Positions 1 through 7,687 of a stretch of DNA of 64,000 nt are shown in pieces. Within the stretch, counting starts at the first letter, position 1; each line of letters opens with the position of its first letter. Location of the stretch: contig CAZDVD010000007.1 in assembly GCA_964508765.1 (NCBI GenBank), forward strand, positions 1 to 64,000. The letters are read 5' to 3'. Both the position numbers and the translations under genes were made by a program. The notes under the pieces were generated by a model. That model was not told the DNA's origin. It saw nothing but the letters and a program-made list of their open reading frames with translations, and searched no databases. Source of the DNA: JABMPR01 sp964508765 (GTDB lineage Bacteria > Fidelibacterota > UBA8477 > JABMPR01).

Positions 1-114
1 TGCCACTGCAGGTCTATGACCGCCCACACCGCCGCAATCACCAAGCTGAGTCGGAAGATATTCTCAAGAATTCTTTCTGCTTTAGTCGGCATGAGTGAGG
101 GGCATATCTCGCTT

Positions 115-690
115 GAGTCAACTTCTAAGAAGGTGGCATGGGAAAACCCCCATAGGGGGTAACCTCACTATTTAGATTTAGGGAATTTAAACTCACTTTG
201 CTGTTCTTCTATCCTCTGCTCTTGTTCTTCTTGATATTTGACATATTTCCTTACTGTATCCTCATCCAGACCTATTGTACTCGAGCAGTAACCCCTGGCC
301 CAAAAATGATTGCCCCAATAGGTGCGACTCCGTAATTCAGGATAACTCTTGAATAATTTGATGGCGGTCTTACCCTTTATTACTCCCATCATCTGAGATA
401 CAGATATCTTGGGGGGTAAGGATACTATTAGATGAATGTGGTCTGGTTGAATATTTAATTCCTCTATCTCGTACCCTTTCCACTCTCCAAGCATCCTGAT
501 GTCATGATCCAGTTGATTCTTTATTACACCTTCCAACACTCTGTAGCGATATTTTGGCGTCCATACGATATGGTACAGATGGTGGTAGATTACATGTGAG
601 GACTTTTTATAACGACTCATCTTATAATCTAGTGACTTTTAACCTGGACGCAAACCGGTCAAAACATTACCACCTTCTGAGAAGGTGGGT
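115..690 (-). mobile_element. IS200/IS605-type insertion element
   Basis: A single small transposase gene is bracketed by imperfect palindromes, as expected for IS200/IS605 elements, which carry subterminal hairpins instead of terminal inverted repeats. The right side (5' of the transposase) holds a perfect stem, CCACCTTC, loop TGA, GAAGGTGG, at 670-688. The left side holds a mismatched version of the same hairpin at 119-135 and a second stem ACCCCC/GGGGGT at 146-160. The exact ends are not defined by the sequence alone. It could equally be a domesticated REP-associated tyrosine transposase with its hairpins. Confidence 0.7.
168..620 (-). CDS. tnpA: IS200/IS605 family (TnpA/Y1) transposase
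   Basis: A 150-residue Y1-type HUH transposase, which cuts and rejoins single-stranded DNA at hairpin ends through one tyrosine. The HUH pair is in the motif PDHIHL (His61, His63). The likely nucleophile is Tyr126 in TVRKYVKYQ near the C-terminus. Length matches the family (about 130-155 residues) and no frame damage is seen, so it may be active. No TnpB/IscB accessory gene is adjacent, as in IS200 proper. The alternative is a REP-associated (RAYT) transposase, which has the same fold. The gene sits between subterminal hairpins and next to a broken permease gene. Confidence 0.9.
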   Translation of the reverse strand: MSRYKKSSHVIYHHLYHIVWTPKYRYRVLEGVIKNQLDHDIRMLGEWKGYEIEELNIQPDHIHLIVSLPPKISVSQMMGVIKGKTAIKLFKSYPELRSRTYWGNHFWARGYCSSTIGLDEDTVRKYVKYQEEQEQRIEEQQSEFKFPKSK

Positions 691-797
691 TTCTAAGGAG
701 CACTAAACAGGACAACCTTGTTCTTACAAATCTGCTCGATGGTTTCTGAGGTGATACTACCGCGCATTGATCACCTCGGAATTTGGTGTTTCCTGTG

Positions 798-819
798 GGG
801 TCGCATTGCAATGCGACCC
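798..819. repeat. perfect 22-bp palindrome after permease relic
   Basis: The half-site GGGTCGCATTG is followed at once by its exact reverse complement, with no loop. It lies just past the stop codon of the permease fragment on the minus strand, so it could be an old terminator or a protein-binding site. No T-run follows. Confidence 0.6.
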
Positions 820-836
820 TCCAACCCATGCCACAA

Positions 837-1064
837 TCATTTTTTATTCCCCAACCGTATGCGCGGATCAATGACGCCATACAGAATGTCCACAATGAAA
901 GTGGCGGTTACAAAGATCAATGCCGTAACCAGAACCGCACCCTGAATAACCGGGAAATCACGCTTTAAAATAGCGTTGAGGGCAAGACGTCCAATGCCGG
1001 GCCAGTTGAAAATGGATTCGGTTAGAACGGCACCAGATAGATAGGATCCAAAATCAACACCGAT
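837..1064 (-). pseudogene. 3' remnant of a DppB/OppB-type ABC permease
   Basis: Only the C-terminal portion (about 75 residues) of a peptide/nickel ABC-transporter permease is present. The recognisable part starts near GVDFGSYLSGAVLTE and continues through SIFNWPGIGRL, the conserved stretch of the DppB/OppB family, ending in DPRIRLGNKK. The open frame runs further upstream to about 1220, but that 50-residue extension looks nothing like a permease. A full member has more than 300 residues and six membrane segments. No DppC, ATPase or binding-protein gene is nearby. Truncation next to an IS200-type element suggests loss by rearrangement. Non-functional. Confidence 0.8.
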
Positions 1065-1390
1065 TATTGTGAAGTATTGATGCATTATAAGCAATTGAGT
1101 GGAAGTTGAAACTCGAAATTTGGGACAGGGGTATAGTTTCTTTTTGTCAGCCCCGCTCTGGATGTTGAGCTTGCCTGTCAGGTCATAGTTCGCAGAACGT
1201 CGACTGATTGAAATGTCCACTATCGCGATAAAGCAACACCGGGGTTTCGATAAACTCTAGTCTACACTCTATGAACTTCGACATAGCAGGTAACCGCCGG
1301 ATCAAGACCCAGCTTAGGCTACTCCGGACCATACGATAGAGGGCTACCCTTTTTACTTCTTCCTCTGTCCTTATTCATTAATCTGTTTCC
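1065..1390. other. gap without recognisable gene
   Basis: About 325 bases between the permease relic and the next gene. I see no conserved coding signal, tRNA or clear terminator. It probably contains the upstream deletion scar of the permease and the promoter of the gene at 1391. Confidence 0.4.
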
Positions 1391-2197
1391 ATGGCAACCC
1401 TGGATCAAACTTTTCTAATAAAACTGGCGCTGAGTTTTCTGGTGGGGTCCATCTGGATCACATCCGTCACGGTAATTGCCGAAAGGTTTGGCAGTAAACT
1501 TGGTGGCTTTATCGGAGGACTACCCTCAACCATTGTAGTTGCCCTGCTGTTTATCGGCTTGTCTCAATCCACACAAGATGCATCTCGAGCAGCAGTGATG
1601 ATTCCCCTTGTTATGGGCGTAAACGGGCTCTTTATCTTGATCTATCTTGCCAGGGTTCACAAAGGACTCATACAGGCCATCTTAACAGCGCTCTCGATCT
1701 GGTTTTTAATCATTGTTGGGATCGTGTACTCCGGAGTGGAGAGCGCCCTTGTCTCATTTTTGGTCTGGTCCATTTCTTTGGTGGCGGCCTACTACATCAC
1801 CGAACATGTTATGCATATCGCCCACCAGGGCGGGGTTCGTGTCCCGTACACCCCACGTCAAATATTGACCAGGGGTATCATAAGCGGATTTATGATTTCA
1901 CTGGCCGTTCTTATCAGTCGCCTCACAGGACCGGTTATTGGAGGCATTTTTTCTAATTTTCCAGTCATCTTCATGTCTACACTTTTTATCACCTACCGTA
2001 CTGGCGGCGTTGAATTTTCAAGAGCTGTGGCCAAAGCCCTGATGATCAGCGGGATGATCAATGTGGGGGTGTATTCTTTCACTGCTCATTTTGCGTATCA
2101 GCATTTTAGCCTGGGAGCAGGAACCCTCATCGCTATTGTGGTATCCGGTCTGTCGGCCTCAGTCACCTACCGTATCATTCGTCGTTTGACTCAATAG
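1391..2197 (+). CDS. polytopic membrane protein with two similar halves
   Basis: A 268-residue, very hydrophobic protein with about nine predicted membrane segments. Two stretches resemble each other: one in the first third (GSKLGGFIGGLPSTIVVAL) and one in the last third (TGPVIGGIFSNFPVIFMSTL). Both place a glycine-rich GGxxSN/TxP-like turn before a hydrophobic helix, which suggests an internal duplication as in many small transporters. No signal peptide separate from the first helix is seen and no clear Shine-Dalgarno sequence precedes the ATG. Function unknown; a transporter or permease-like role is inference only. It stands alone between a relic and a transporter gene. Confidence 0.75.
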   Translation: MATLDQTFLIKLALSFLVGSIWITSVTVIAERFGSKLGGFIGGLPSTIVVALLFIGLSQSTQDASRAAVMIPLVMGVNGLFILIYLARVHKGLIQAILTALSIWFLIIVGIVYSGVESALVSFLVWSISLVAAYYITEHVMHIAHQGGVRVPYTPRQILTRGIISGFMISLAVLISRLTGPVIGGIFSNFPVIFMSTLFITYRTGGVEFSRAVAKALMISGMINVGVYSFTAHFAYQHFSLGAGTLIAIVVSGLSASVTYRIIRRLTQ

Positions 2198-2650
2198 ACC
2201 CACCCCCTTTACAACGAAATAAATGAAATTGACGAACTGTTGACTAGTTGGTGGTTTAAGGGTATAGAGGTATAGGTGCCCGTGTCTTTTAGTCTGTCCG
2301 GTAGAAACCTGAATCCCACCAACGGAGGTGGGCTGGGCGAAAACGGGGGCTTTTGCCGCCCTGGAAGAGGAGTGGAGCTGAAGCGCTCAGTACAGGCTTT
2401 CTCAAGGTTCACCTTCTGTTGGCCAGGCAGGCGCTGAGGAAGACGAAACTGGGTGTAATAGCGGGATTTTATTTTTTCTGTAATTTGTGTCTTACTGAGG
2501 TGGCCTCAGAGAGAAACTCGAAGTATGACACTTGACCCGTGCGAAAGTTTTCTACGCTTAATCGCCCTTTTTCTTTGCTTATAGACGGTCCTTCGTGGTT
2601 TTCGTTCATTTCGTTGTTAAAAATTAAGAAAAGATGCCTAGATTCCAGGC
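2198..2650. other. intergenic region with outward-facing inverted repeat arms
   Basis: No convincing gene. The left edge (2208-2228) and the right edge (2601-2620, complementary strand) carry about 16 of 20 matching bases in inverted orientation, related to the palindromes at 4538, 13663 and 16133. Between them is a short stem CCCACC/GGTGGG at 2315-2332. The right end has a small hairpin, ATGCCT/AGGCAT (2634-2652), which includes the first bases of the next gene's start codon. Confidence 0.45.
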
Positions 2651-3700
2651 ATGGTAGAAAATATCTACATTGGATTTAATAGAGTGCAGCGCAGTTTGCT
2701 TACTGTGGCCGCTTTTGTGGTTGTAGTGGCTGGCATGCGTGCATCTCAGGATATTCTGATTCCTTTTTTACTTTCGCTCTTTATTGCCATTATTATCATG
2801 CCCCTCTTGAATTGGATGCGGAGCAAGAACATCCCCACCTGGGCTGCTATACTGATAATAATTCTGGCAATTCTGATTGTTGGATTTCTGATTGCCGTGT
2901 TGGTGGGGTCCTCATTAACAGATTTTTCCAACGCCCTGCCAACCTATCAAGCAGGTCTTCAGGCAAAGCTCTCCGAGCTCCTGACCTTTTTTGAAGAGCG
3001 GGGTTTCAATATTGTAGATCAATCCTTTATGGAATTCATTGATCCCGGTGCAGCCATGCGATTGACATCCAAAATTCTCACGGGTATGGGGAATTTGCTG
3101 GGCGATACTTTTCTTATTCTCCTTGTTGTTGTTTTTATGTTGCTTGAAGCAGCAACCTTTAGTCAAAAAATTGAGAAAGCCATTCCTGTAAATTCACCGG
3201 AAATGGATCGTTTAAATAGCTTTTTTGAAAGCTTCAATCGCTATATGGGCATCAAAACCTGGACCAGCCTGGGAACGGGAACCATCGCTACGATCTGGTT
3301 GAGTATCTGGGGGGTAGACTACGCCTTCCTGTGGGGCTTGCTGACTTTTCTCTTTAATTATATCCCAAATATTGGATCCATCATGGCTGCCATACCACCC
3401 ATGCTGCTGGCCCTGGTAACTCTGGGACCCTGGTCAGCTGTCGCTGTTGCCTTGGGCTACCTGGCGATCAACATGATTATCGGCAGTTTTCTAGAGCCCC
3501 GGCTTATGGGAAAAGGCCTGGGGCTTTCCACACTGGTCGTTTTTCTATCCTTATTGTTTTGGGGGTGGGTCTTGGGTCCGGTGGGAATGATTCTCTCCGT
3601 TCCGTTGACCATGACAGTAAAAATCGGCCTCTCCAGTTTTGATGAGACCCAATGGCTTTCTGCTTTATTGGATGGCGCCTCCAGCGTTAAAAAAAGCTAA
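2651..3700 (+). CDS. AI-2E family transporter (PerM/UPF0118)
   Basis: A 349-residue membrane protein of the AI-2E exporter (PF01594) family. It has the usual layout: two N-terminal helices, a helical hairpin, a soluble segment (about residues 80-150), then a block of helices. The family hallmark is present near the C-terminus: FLEPRLMGKGLGLSTL followed by FWGWVLGPVGMILSVP. Some members export autoinducer-2, others act as Na+/H+ antiporters, so the substrate cannot be stated. Length is normal. The start codon overlaps the 3' arm of a small hairpin and lacks a good Shine-Dalgarno sequence, so the start is only moderately certain. Confidence 0.9.
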   Translation: MVENIYIGFNRVQRSLLTVAAFVVVVAGMRASQDILIPFLLSLFIAIIIMPLLNWMRSKNIPTWAAILIIILAILIVGFLIAVLVGSSLTDFSNALPTYQAGLQAKLSELLTFFEERGFNIVDQSFMEFIDPGAAMRLTSKILTGMGNLLGDTFLILLVVVFMLLEAATFSQKIEKAIPVNSPEMDRLNSFFESFNRYMGIKTWTSLGTGTIATIWLSIWGVDYAFLWGLLTFLFNYIPNIGSIMAAIPPMLLALVTLGPWSAVAVALGYLAINMIIGSFLEPRLMGKGLGLSTLVVFLSLLFWGWVLGPVGMILSVPLTMTVKIGLSSFDETQWLSALLDGASSVKKS

Positions 3701-3731
3701 GACTCTTTCTCCCTGATAAATCTGGAATATG

Positions 3732-3755
3732 ATAACCCCGGAAGGTCTGGGTTAT
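3732..3755. terminator. weak bidirectional hairpin
   Basis: A 7-bp stem, ATAACCC/GGGTTAT with a 10-base loop, lies between the convergent transporter and recO genes. No strong T-run follows on either strand, so a terminator role is tentative. Confidence 0.35.
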
Positions 3756-3761
3756 AGAGAA

Positions 3762-4517
3762 CTACCCGTATAGTTGTCGTAGCACCTTGAGTGATTTCAT
3801 GTTTCTGGCGGATTCGATATGGTGAAAGGTAAACTGCCACAGAAAATCCCACAGTGAACGCCTTTCTCTGGCATTGAGTTTGGTTTTTTCAACCGCTTCC
3901 CAATTGATGTCCAAAAGGCCTTGAAGTTCCTGAAGAACCGATGCGCTTACAAAAACAGAGTTATGGCCGGGTTGGTGACATTTCACACATTCAAGCTGAG
4001 AACTTCCATTCCCGAGAGAAGCTCCCTCATCAAGTGTTCCCCTGCATACCGAGCAATGTTCCACATGGGGACGAAACCCCAATTCCCGAAGCAAGTGAGT
4101 GTGAAAAAACCAATAGGCCTCGGCAGAAGCAATTTTGTGGTTACTCAGTCTCGACAGGCTGTCAACCAGGAGTTGGAAAAGCCGGGGGTGACTTTCCTCG
4201 TCTTCAACTGATCGATTCAGCAACTCTACCATCACCTGGGCCAGGGTCAGGCGGTCAAAGTCCTCCTCCAACCCAAAGAAACCATCGATGAGTTCTCCAG
4301 ATTTGAACAACTGTAAGTCAGATGTCGCCTTGGTGTAATAAATCACCTGGATATGGCGGGTGGGTTGAAACAGGCCCATGGCCTTGCTTTTCGGGGAGCG
4401 CACCCCCTTAGCAATCAGTTTGAGGCGTCCAACTTCACGGGAGTACAGCGTGATAATTTTGCTGGTGTCCCCGTGGTTTAGGGTTTTAAGAACGACGGCC
4501 TCTGCTTTTTGAATCAT
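3762..4517 (-). CDS. recO: DNA repair protein RecO
   Basis: RecO helps RecR load RecA onto SSB-coated single-stranded DNA during recombinational repair. The protein (251 residues from this start) has the N-terminal OB-fold (MIQKAEAVVLKTLNHGDTS, then GRLKLIAKGVRSPKSK), a helical middle, and a CxxC pair twice (HCSVCRG and ECVKCHQ) forming the likely zinc site. Length is typical. The open frame extends 11 codons upstream to 4550, but that start lies inside an intergenic inverted repeat and the extension is not conserved in RecO; the ATG at 4517 matches the family N-terminus. Confidence 0.93.
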   Translation of the reverse strand: MIQKAEAVVLKTLNHGDTSKIITLYSREVGRLKLIAKGVRSPKSKAMGLFQPTRHIQVIYYTKATSDLQLFKSGELIDGFFGLEEDFDRLTLAQVMVELLNRSVEDEESHPRLFQLLVDSLSRLSNHKIASAEAYWFFHTHLLRELGFRPHVEHCSVCRGTLDEGASLGNGSSQLECVKCHQPGHNSVFVSASVLQELQGLLDINWEAVEKTKLNARERRSLWDFLWQFTFHHIESARNMKSLKVLRQLYG

Positions 4518-4537
4518 GCTTTGTTTATCTCTTTTTT

Positions 4538-4620
4538 TACAACGAATCAAACGAAGATAACGAATTGAATCGATCGGAATATTTCAAAAGCAGTTCGTTC
4601 CTTTCGTTTGATTCGTTGTA
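4538..4620. repeat. palindromic element with perfect 18-bp arms
   Basis: The arm TACAACGAATCAAACGAA (4538-4555) is exactly repeated in inverted orientation at 4603-4620. Inside, AACGAATTG (4559-4567) pairs with CAGTTCGTT (4591-4599) with one mismatch. Related arms occur at 2208/2601, 13663-13716 and 16133-16219. It lies between the start regions of recO and the stop of the MFS gene and may be a miniature mobile or regulatory repeat. Confidence 0.75.
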
Positions 4621-4646
4621 AGATAGTTAATCCCCTTTTTTAAACT

Positions 4647-5882
4647 TTAGGATGTCTTGACTTCACAGTTGAGTCGTCGCACAAAATATAGCGCAGACAT
4701 CATAGCCACTGATCCCAGAATAAAAACCGGGGTATACCCTAACCACACAATCACAAAACCTGAAATGAGAGGGAAGAGGGCAATGGTAAGATTGAAGGCG
4801 CCATTGATACCAGAATACAGTGCGCGGTTATCATTCTCAGATATTTCAATCAACATGCCACCCAGTGAAATTTTTTGCGCCGAAATGGCAACACCACTAA
4901 GAAAAAAGATGGCTTGAAAAAGTGCATAGGGAGCCCAGTGGGATAATACCAAAGCCAAAACGGGTAAACTGGCGCCGATAAATATCCAGACCACCAAAAC
5001 CCCTTTAAAAGAGTATTTTCTGACAACTTGCGACCATAAAAAATTCGAAAGCACCATACCTGATATGCCGATGAGTAAGAAATTGCCAATATCGTCAGCC
5101 GTCAGGGAATACGTATCTTTTGCCAGAACCACATAGAAGGGTGTCAGCGTGGTTGCAAAACCGGCCAGGTTATTCATGATTATAAAATTTCTCAGGTTGG
5201 CATCTTTGCGTAGGTAGCTTGGAATAAATCTAAAAATTTCCATGATTGAGCTACCTTCATAGCGACTGACCACTGGTTTTTCCCGCAAGACCACAAAACC
5301 CAGTGATGCTAGAAATAAACACGCTGCTGCTGCAATAAATAGAATTTCATAATTCATGGGATAAACGAAACGCTTGAGTAATTCTCTGGCGATGAGGGCA
5401 GAAATGAGCACACCAATGCTGGAAAGAAATTGGCGTAGGACAAAGAAACGTTTTCGTTGATCCCCGACAATACTCTTCCCTAAAATATCCGTGAAGGAAA
5501 CCCCGGCAAATGATCCGCTGGTCGTGAAGACCAACATCCAAGCATAAACCAGAAAAATCATAAAAGCCGGATTGATGCTGGTCAAACGTGAAAGCGTCCA
5601 AGCCACTCCAGCCAAGGCAACCACTCTGAGATAGACACCGAGAAGCAAAAATGGTTTCTTGCGTGGTTTGGGTGTGAGAAATCCTGCAAAAAAAAGTTGT
5701 GTCAGCATGGGGGCTCCGACCATGATAGCGGTCAAAATACCCACATGAATTTGACTGCCGCCAACTTCAACAATCAAACCTGGCAAGACTGTATTTACTT
5801 CGGTAAAGGTGGTGGTAAAGCTTAACCAAGAGGCATGCCAGACGAAGGCCCGGAAGTTATGCTGGGAGTTATTTTGATTCAT
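4647..5882 (-). CDS. MFS-type transporter
   Basis: A 411-residue major facilitator superfamily protein with about twelve hydrophobic segments in two halves, and a basic loop after the second helix (FLTPKPRKKPFLLLG) in the place of the MFS loop 2-3 motif. No substrate-specific motif is recognisable. It lies upstream of recO on the same strand but is separated from it by a palindromic repeat, so co-transcription is uncertain. The ATG start gives a short polar N-terminus before the first helix, which is normal; no Shine-Dalgarno sequence is visible on this strand. Confidence 0.82.
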   Translation of the reverse strand: MNQNNSQHNFRAFVWHASWLSFTTTFTEVNTVLPGLIVEVGGSQIHVGILTAIMVGAPMLTQLFFAGFLTPKPRKKPFLLLGVYLRVVALAGVAWTLSRLTSINPAFMIFLVYAWMLVFTTSGSFAGVSFTDILGKSIVGDQRKRFFVLRQFLSSIGVLISALIARELLKRFVYPMNYEILFIAAAACLFLASLGFVVLREKPVVSRYEGSSIMEIFRFIPSYLRKDANLRNFIIMNNLAGFATTLTPFYVVLAKDTYSLTADDIGNFLLIGISGMVLSNFLWSQVVRKYSFKGVLVVWIFIGASLPVLALVLSHWAPYALFQAIFFLSGVAISAQKISLGGMLIEISENDNRALYSGINGAFNLTIALFPLISGFVIVWLGYTPVFILGSVAMMSALYFVRRLNCEVKTS

Positions 5883-5969
5883 TGTGGGAGGATACTAGGC
5901 CGGAATTCGAATCCCGGGTTGGACATAGAATATATTTTTTTGAGGTTAAACCGAACCAATTTCACAAAT

Positions 5970-6422
5970 TTAAGCCCTTATCTTTGAGATTGCCTGAATC
6001 GCTTCTTTGCCCAGCTGGTGAATATCATTTTCGATTTCGTCTCCCTCAAGCTCCTCAGCCGTGAACCATCTCAACTCAATGGATTCTCCAGGATCAGGGG
6101 TCACATCAAAGGACGATGCCTTTGCGAAATAAATCATATCGATGTGTTGGTGGAAGGGATTGATGTTTTCCAGAAGCAGGTGGCGTGGTCCTGGAATTTC
6201 CCGGGCATTTTCTGAATGGATAGTGGGTTCAGCATGGATGAGCTTAACATCCAGACCCGTCTCTTCCTTTACTTCACGCACAGCGGCGACATGGGGCAGT
6301 TCATCCCTGTCTATGTGTCCACCGGGTGGCAGCCACATTTTGAGACTGCGATGTAAATGCAGGACAGTTTTTTCCTTATAGACAACAAATGTGGTGGCAG
6401 TAAAGTGACGCGTGATTTCCAT
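5970..6422 (-). CDS. Nudix hydrolase
   Basis: A 150-residue Nudix (PF00293) enzyme that hydrolyses a nucleoside diphosphate linked to another moiety. The Nudix box GX5EX7REUXEEXGU is intact: it begins at the GG after LPP (residues about 34-56) and ends with REVKEETG, supplying the Mg2+-binding glutamates. Length is typical of the small MutT/ADP-ribose-type enzymes. The substrate cannot be inferred. It is followed on its strand by an MFS gene about 90 bases away; no functional link is evident. Confidence 0.9.
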   Translation of the reverse strand: MEITRHFTATTFVVYKEKTVLHLHRSLKMWLPPGGHIDRDELPHVAAVREVKEETGLDVKLIHAEPTIHSENAREIPGPRHLLLENINPFHQHIDMIYFAKASSFDVTPDPGESIELRWFTAEELEGDEIENDIHQLGKEAIQAISKIRA

Positions 6423-6615
6423 GCAGACTCCTGTGTTATGTGTGTCGCGTTATTAAAATGGGTGAGTTCAACACGGTTTCCAAGCTTCTTCAATCTTTCT
6501 CCTCCGTGTTATTGCCATTGACCATCACATCAACTGTCTTTATAATGATGCTTCGGAGGATACAGGGAACCAGTTTAATGGTTTTTGTGAATCGTCTTTT
6601 TCAAGGAGCGTCACA

Positions 6616-6931
6616 CTGAAATCAATTAAAGAAATAACCGGGCAAGTCGAATCAAACCGCACCCTAGAACGTCCTTTTCGCACAGACTGATAAAAGATAT
6701 TAATGATAATAATCAAAACATTCAGGCTACTGCTGAGTTTATTGCCGCACTCCCGGGAAAAGCGCTAGGGGTAAACCTCTTACCGTTTCACAATTTGGCT
6801 GCAAAAAAGCATCAAAAGATGGGCTCGCATTACGATTCAAAGCGCTTTGGCGAACCAGGTCAAAAAAGGCTAGATCAAATCATCGAGACCTTTGCAGGTT
6901 TTGGTGTGGTTGCCTCCGTGGGGGGGTAGAC
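6616..6931 (+). pseudogene. decayed glycyl-radical-enzyme activase (3' part)
   Basis: Two frames carry pieces of a radical-SAM activating enzyme of the pyruvate formate-lyase activase type. Frame A (6616-6687) reads LKSIKEITGQ and on to a stop, matching the region after the conserved DLK. Frame B (about 6681-6931) reads IKDINDNNQNIQATAEF, then LLPFHNLAAKKHQKMG, and ends in ASVGG, the usual C-terminus of these enzymes. At least one frameshift separates the pieces and the N-terminal two thirds, including the CxxxCxxC cluster site, are absent. No glycyl radical enzyme gene is present in the window. Clearly a pseudogene. Confidence 0.82.
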
Positions 6932-7114
6932 CAAACTTAATCTTTTCTCTGTTTTAATTTTATGATTCTCCTGTCAGAATCATCATCTTACTCACTCACT
7001 TTTTCACAATGTTAACTTTATCACAACGGTTTTTATTCCCATGCTTCGCTTTTGGAAACAACCAAGCCCCAACTTACCTTGAGTGCTTAGCTCGAGGAGC
7101 ATGTACAGAAACTG

Positions 7115-7687
7115 ATGATAAGACGCTTGATACTTTTTCGATCCTTTTTGGCAAGCCTTGTGCTATTGCTTCTGGTTCCTCTTTTTTCTGCTCAGGCCCA
7201 AAGAATTCGTGTCAACCCCGACACACGGATGAAAGCTGTATTCTTAATTAACTTTACCAAATACATCAGCTGGACAACCTTGGACACAGTAAAAAACTTC
7301 ACTATCGGTGTCTATGGATTAGATGATATTCTGGTTCCCCTGAGACAGATGTCAAAAGAAAGGGCTTCTGAAGGTCAAAAAATTGTCGTTGAACGTGTTT
7401 CAAATATTGAAGGATTTGAGTCTTGTGACATTCTGTTTGTCCCCATTGATCAAACCGAGGCTTTTCATATATTGAGACCTGATATTCCGCCTCAAAACAT
7501 TCTATTGGTGGGTGAATCCCTTGGCTTTGCCACCAGCGATGGTGCCATAAATTTCATCAAACGTGATGGCAAAATTAAACTGGAGATTAACCGCCAGGCA
7601 CTTCATGCGGCAAACCTGAAAGCAAGCTCACACCTTTTAAAGTTGGCAATTCTGGTGGGCGAAGAGGAAACTCCTTCCCGTGACTAA
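7115..7687 (+). CDS. YfiR-like periplasmic protein (DUF4154)
   Basis: A 190-residue secreted protein. A signal peptide covers residues 1 to about 29 (hydrophobic core, then FSAQAQ). The mature part has the YfiR/DUF4154 signature: KAVFLINFTKYISW near the start, a central CDILFVP segment, and INFIKRDGKIKLEINRQA towards the end. In Pseudomonas YfiR is the periplasmic repressor of the CHASE8-HAMP diguanylate cyclase YfiN. Here the next gene, overlapping by 8 bases, encodes a CHASE8-HAMP histidine kinase, so this protein likely controls that kinase. A purine-rich site (GAGGAG, 7094-7099) precedes a four-codon reading frame (7102) whose stop overlaps this ATG. Confidence 0.88.
   Translation: MIRRLILFRSFLASLVLLLLVPLFSAQAQRIRVNPDTRMKAVFLINFTKYISWTTLDTVKNFTIGVYGLDDILVPLRQMSKERASEGQKIVVERVSNIEGFESCDILFVPIDQTEAFHILRPDIPPQNILLVGESLGFATSDGAINFIKRDGKIKLEINRQALHAANLKASSHLLKLAILVGEEETPSRD

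Noticed and set aside
2353..2535. short plus-strand frame in the gap before the AI-2E transporter
   Set aside because: No start signal, no recognisable motif, and it lies between inverted repeat arms.
5897..5925. TTCGAAT-like sequence resembling a tRNA T-arm upstream of the MFS gene
   Set aside because: The stem does not pair and no matching acceptor or anticodon arm lies upstream. It cannot be a functional tRNA; a tiny tRNA scar cannot be excluded but is not supported.
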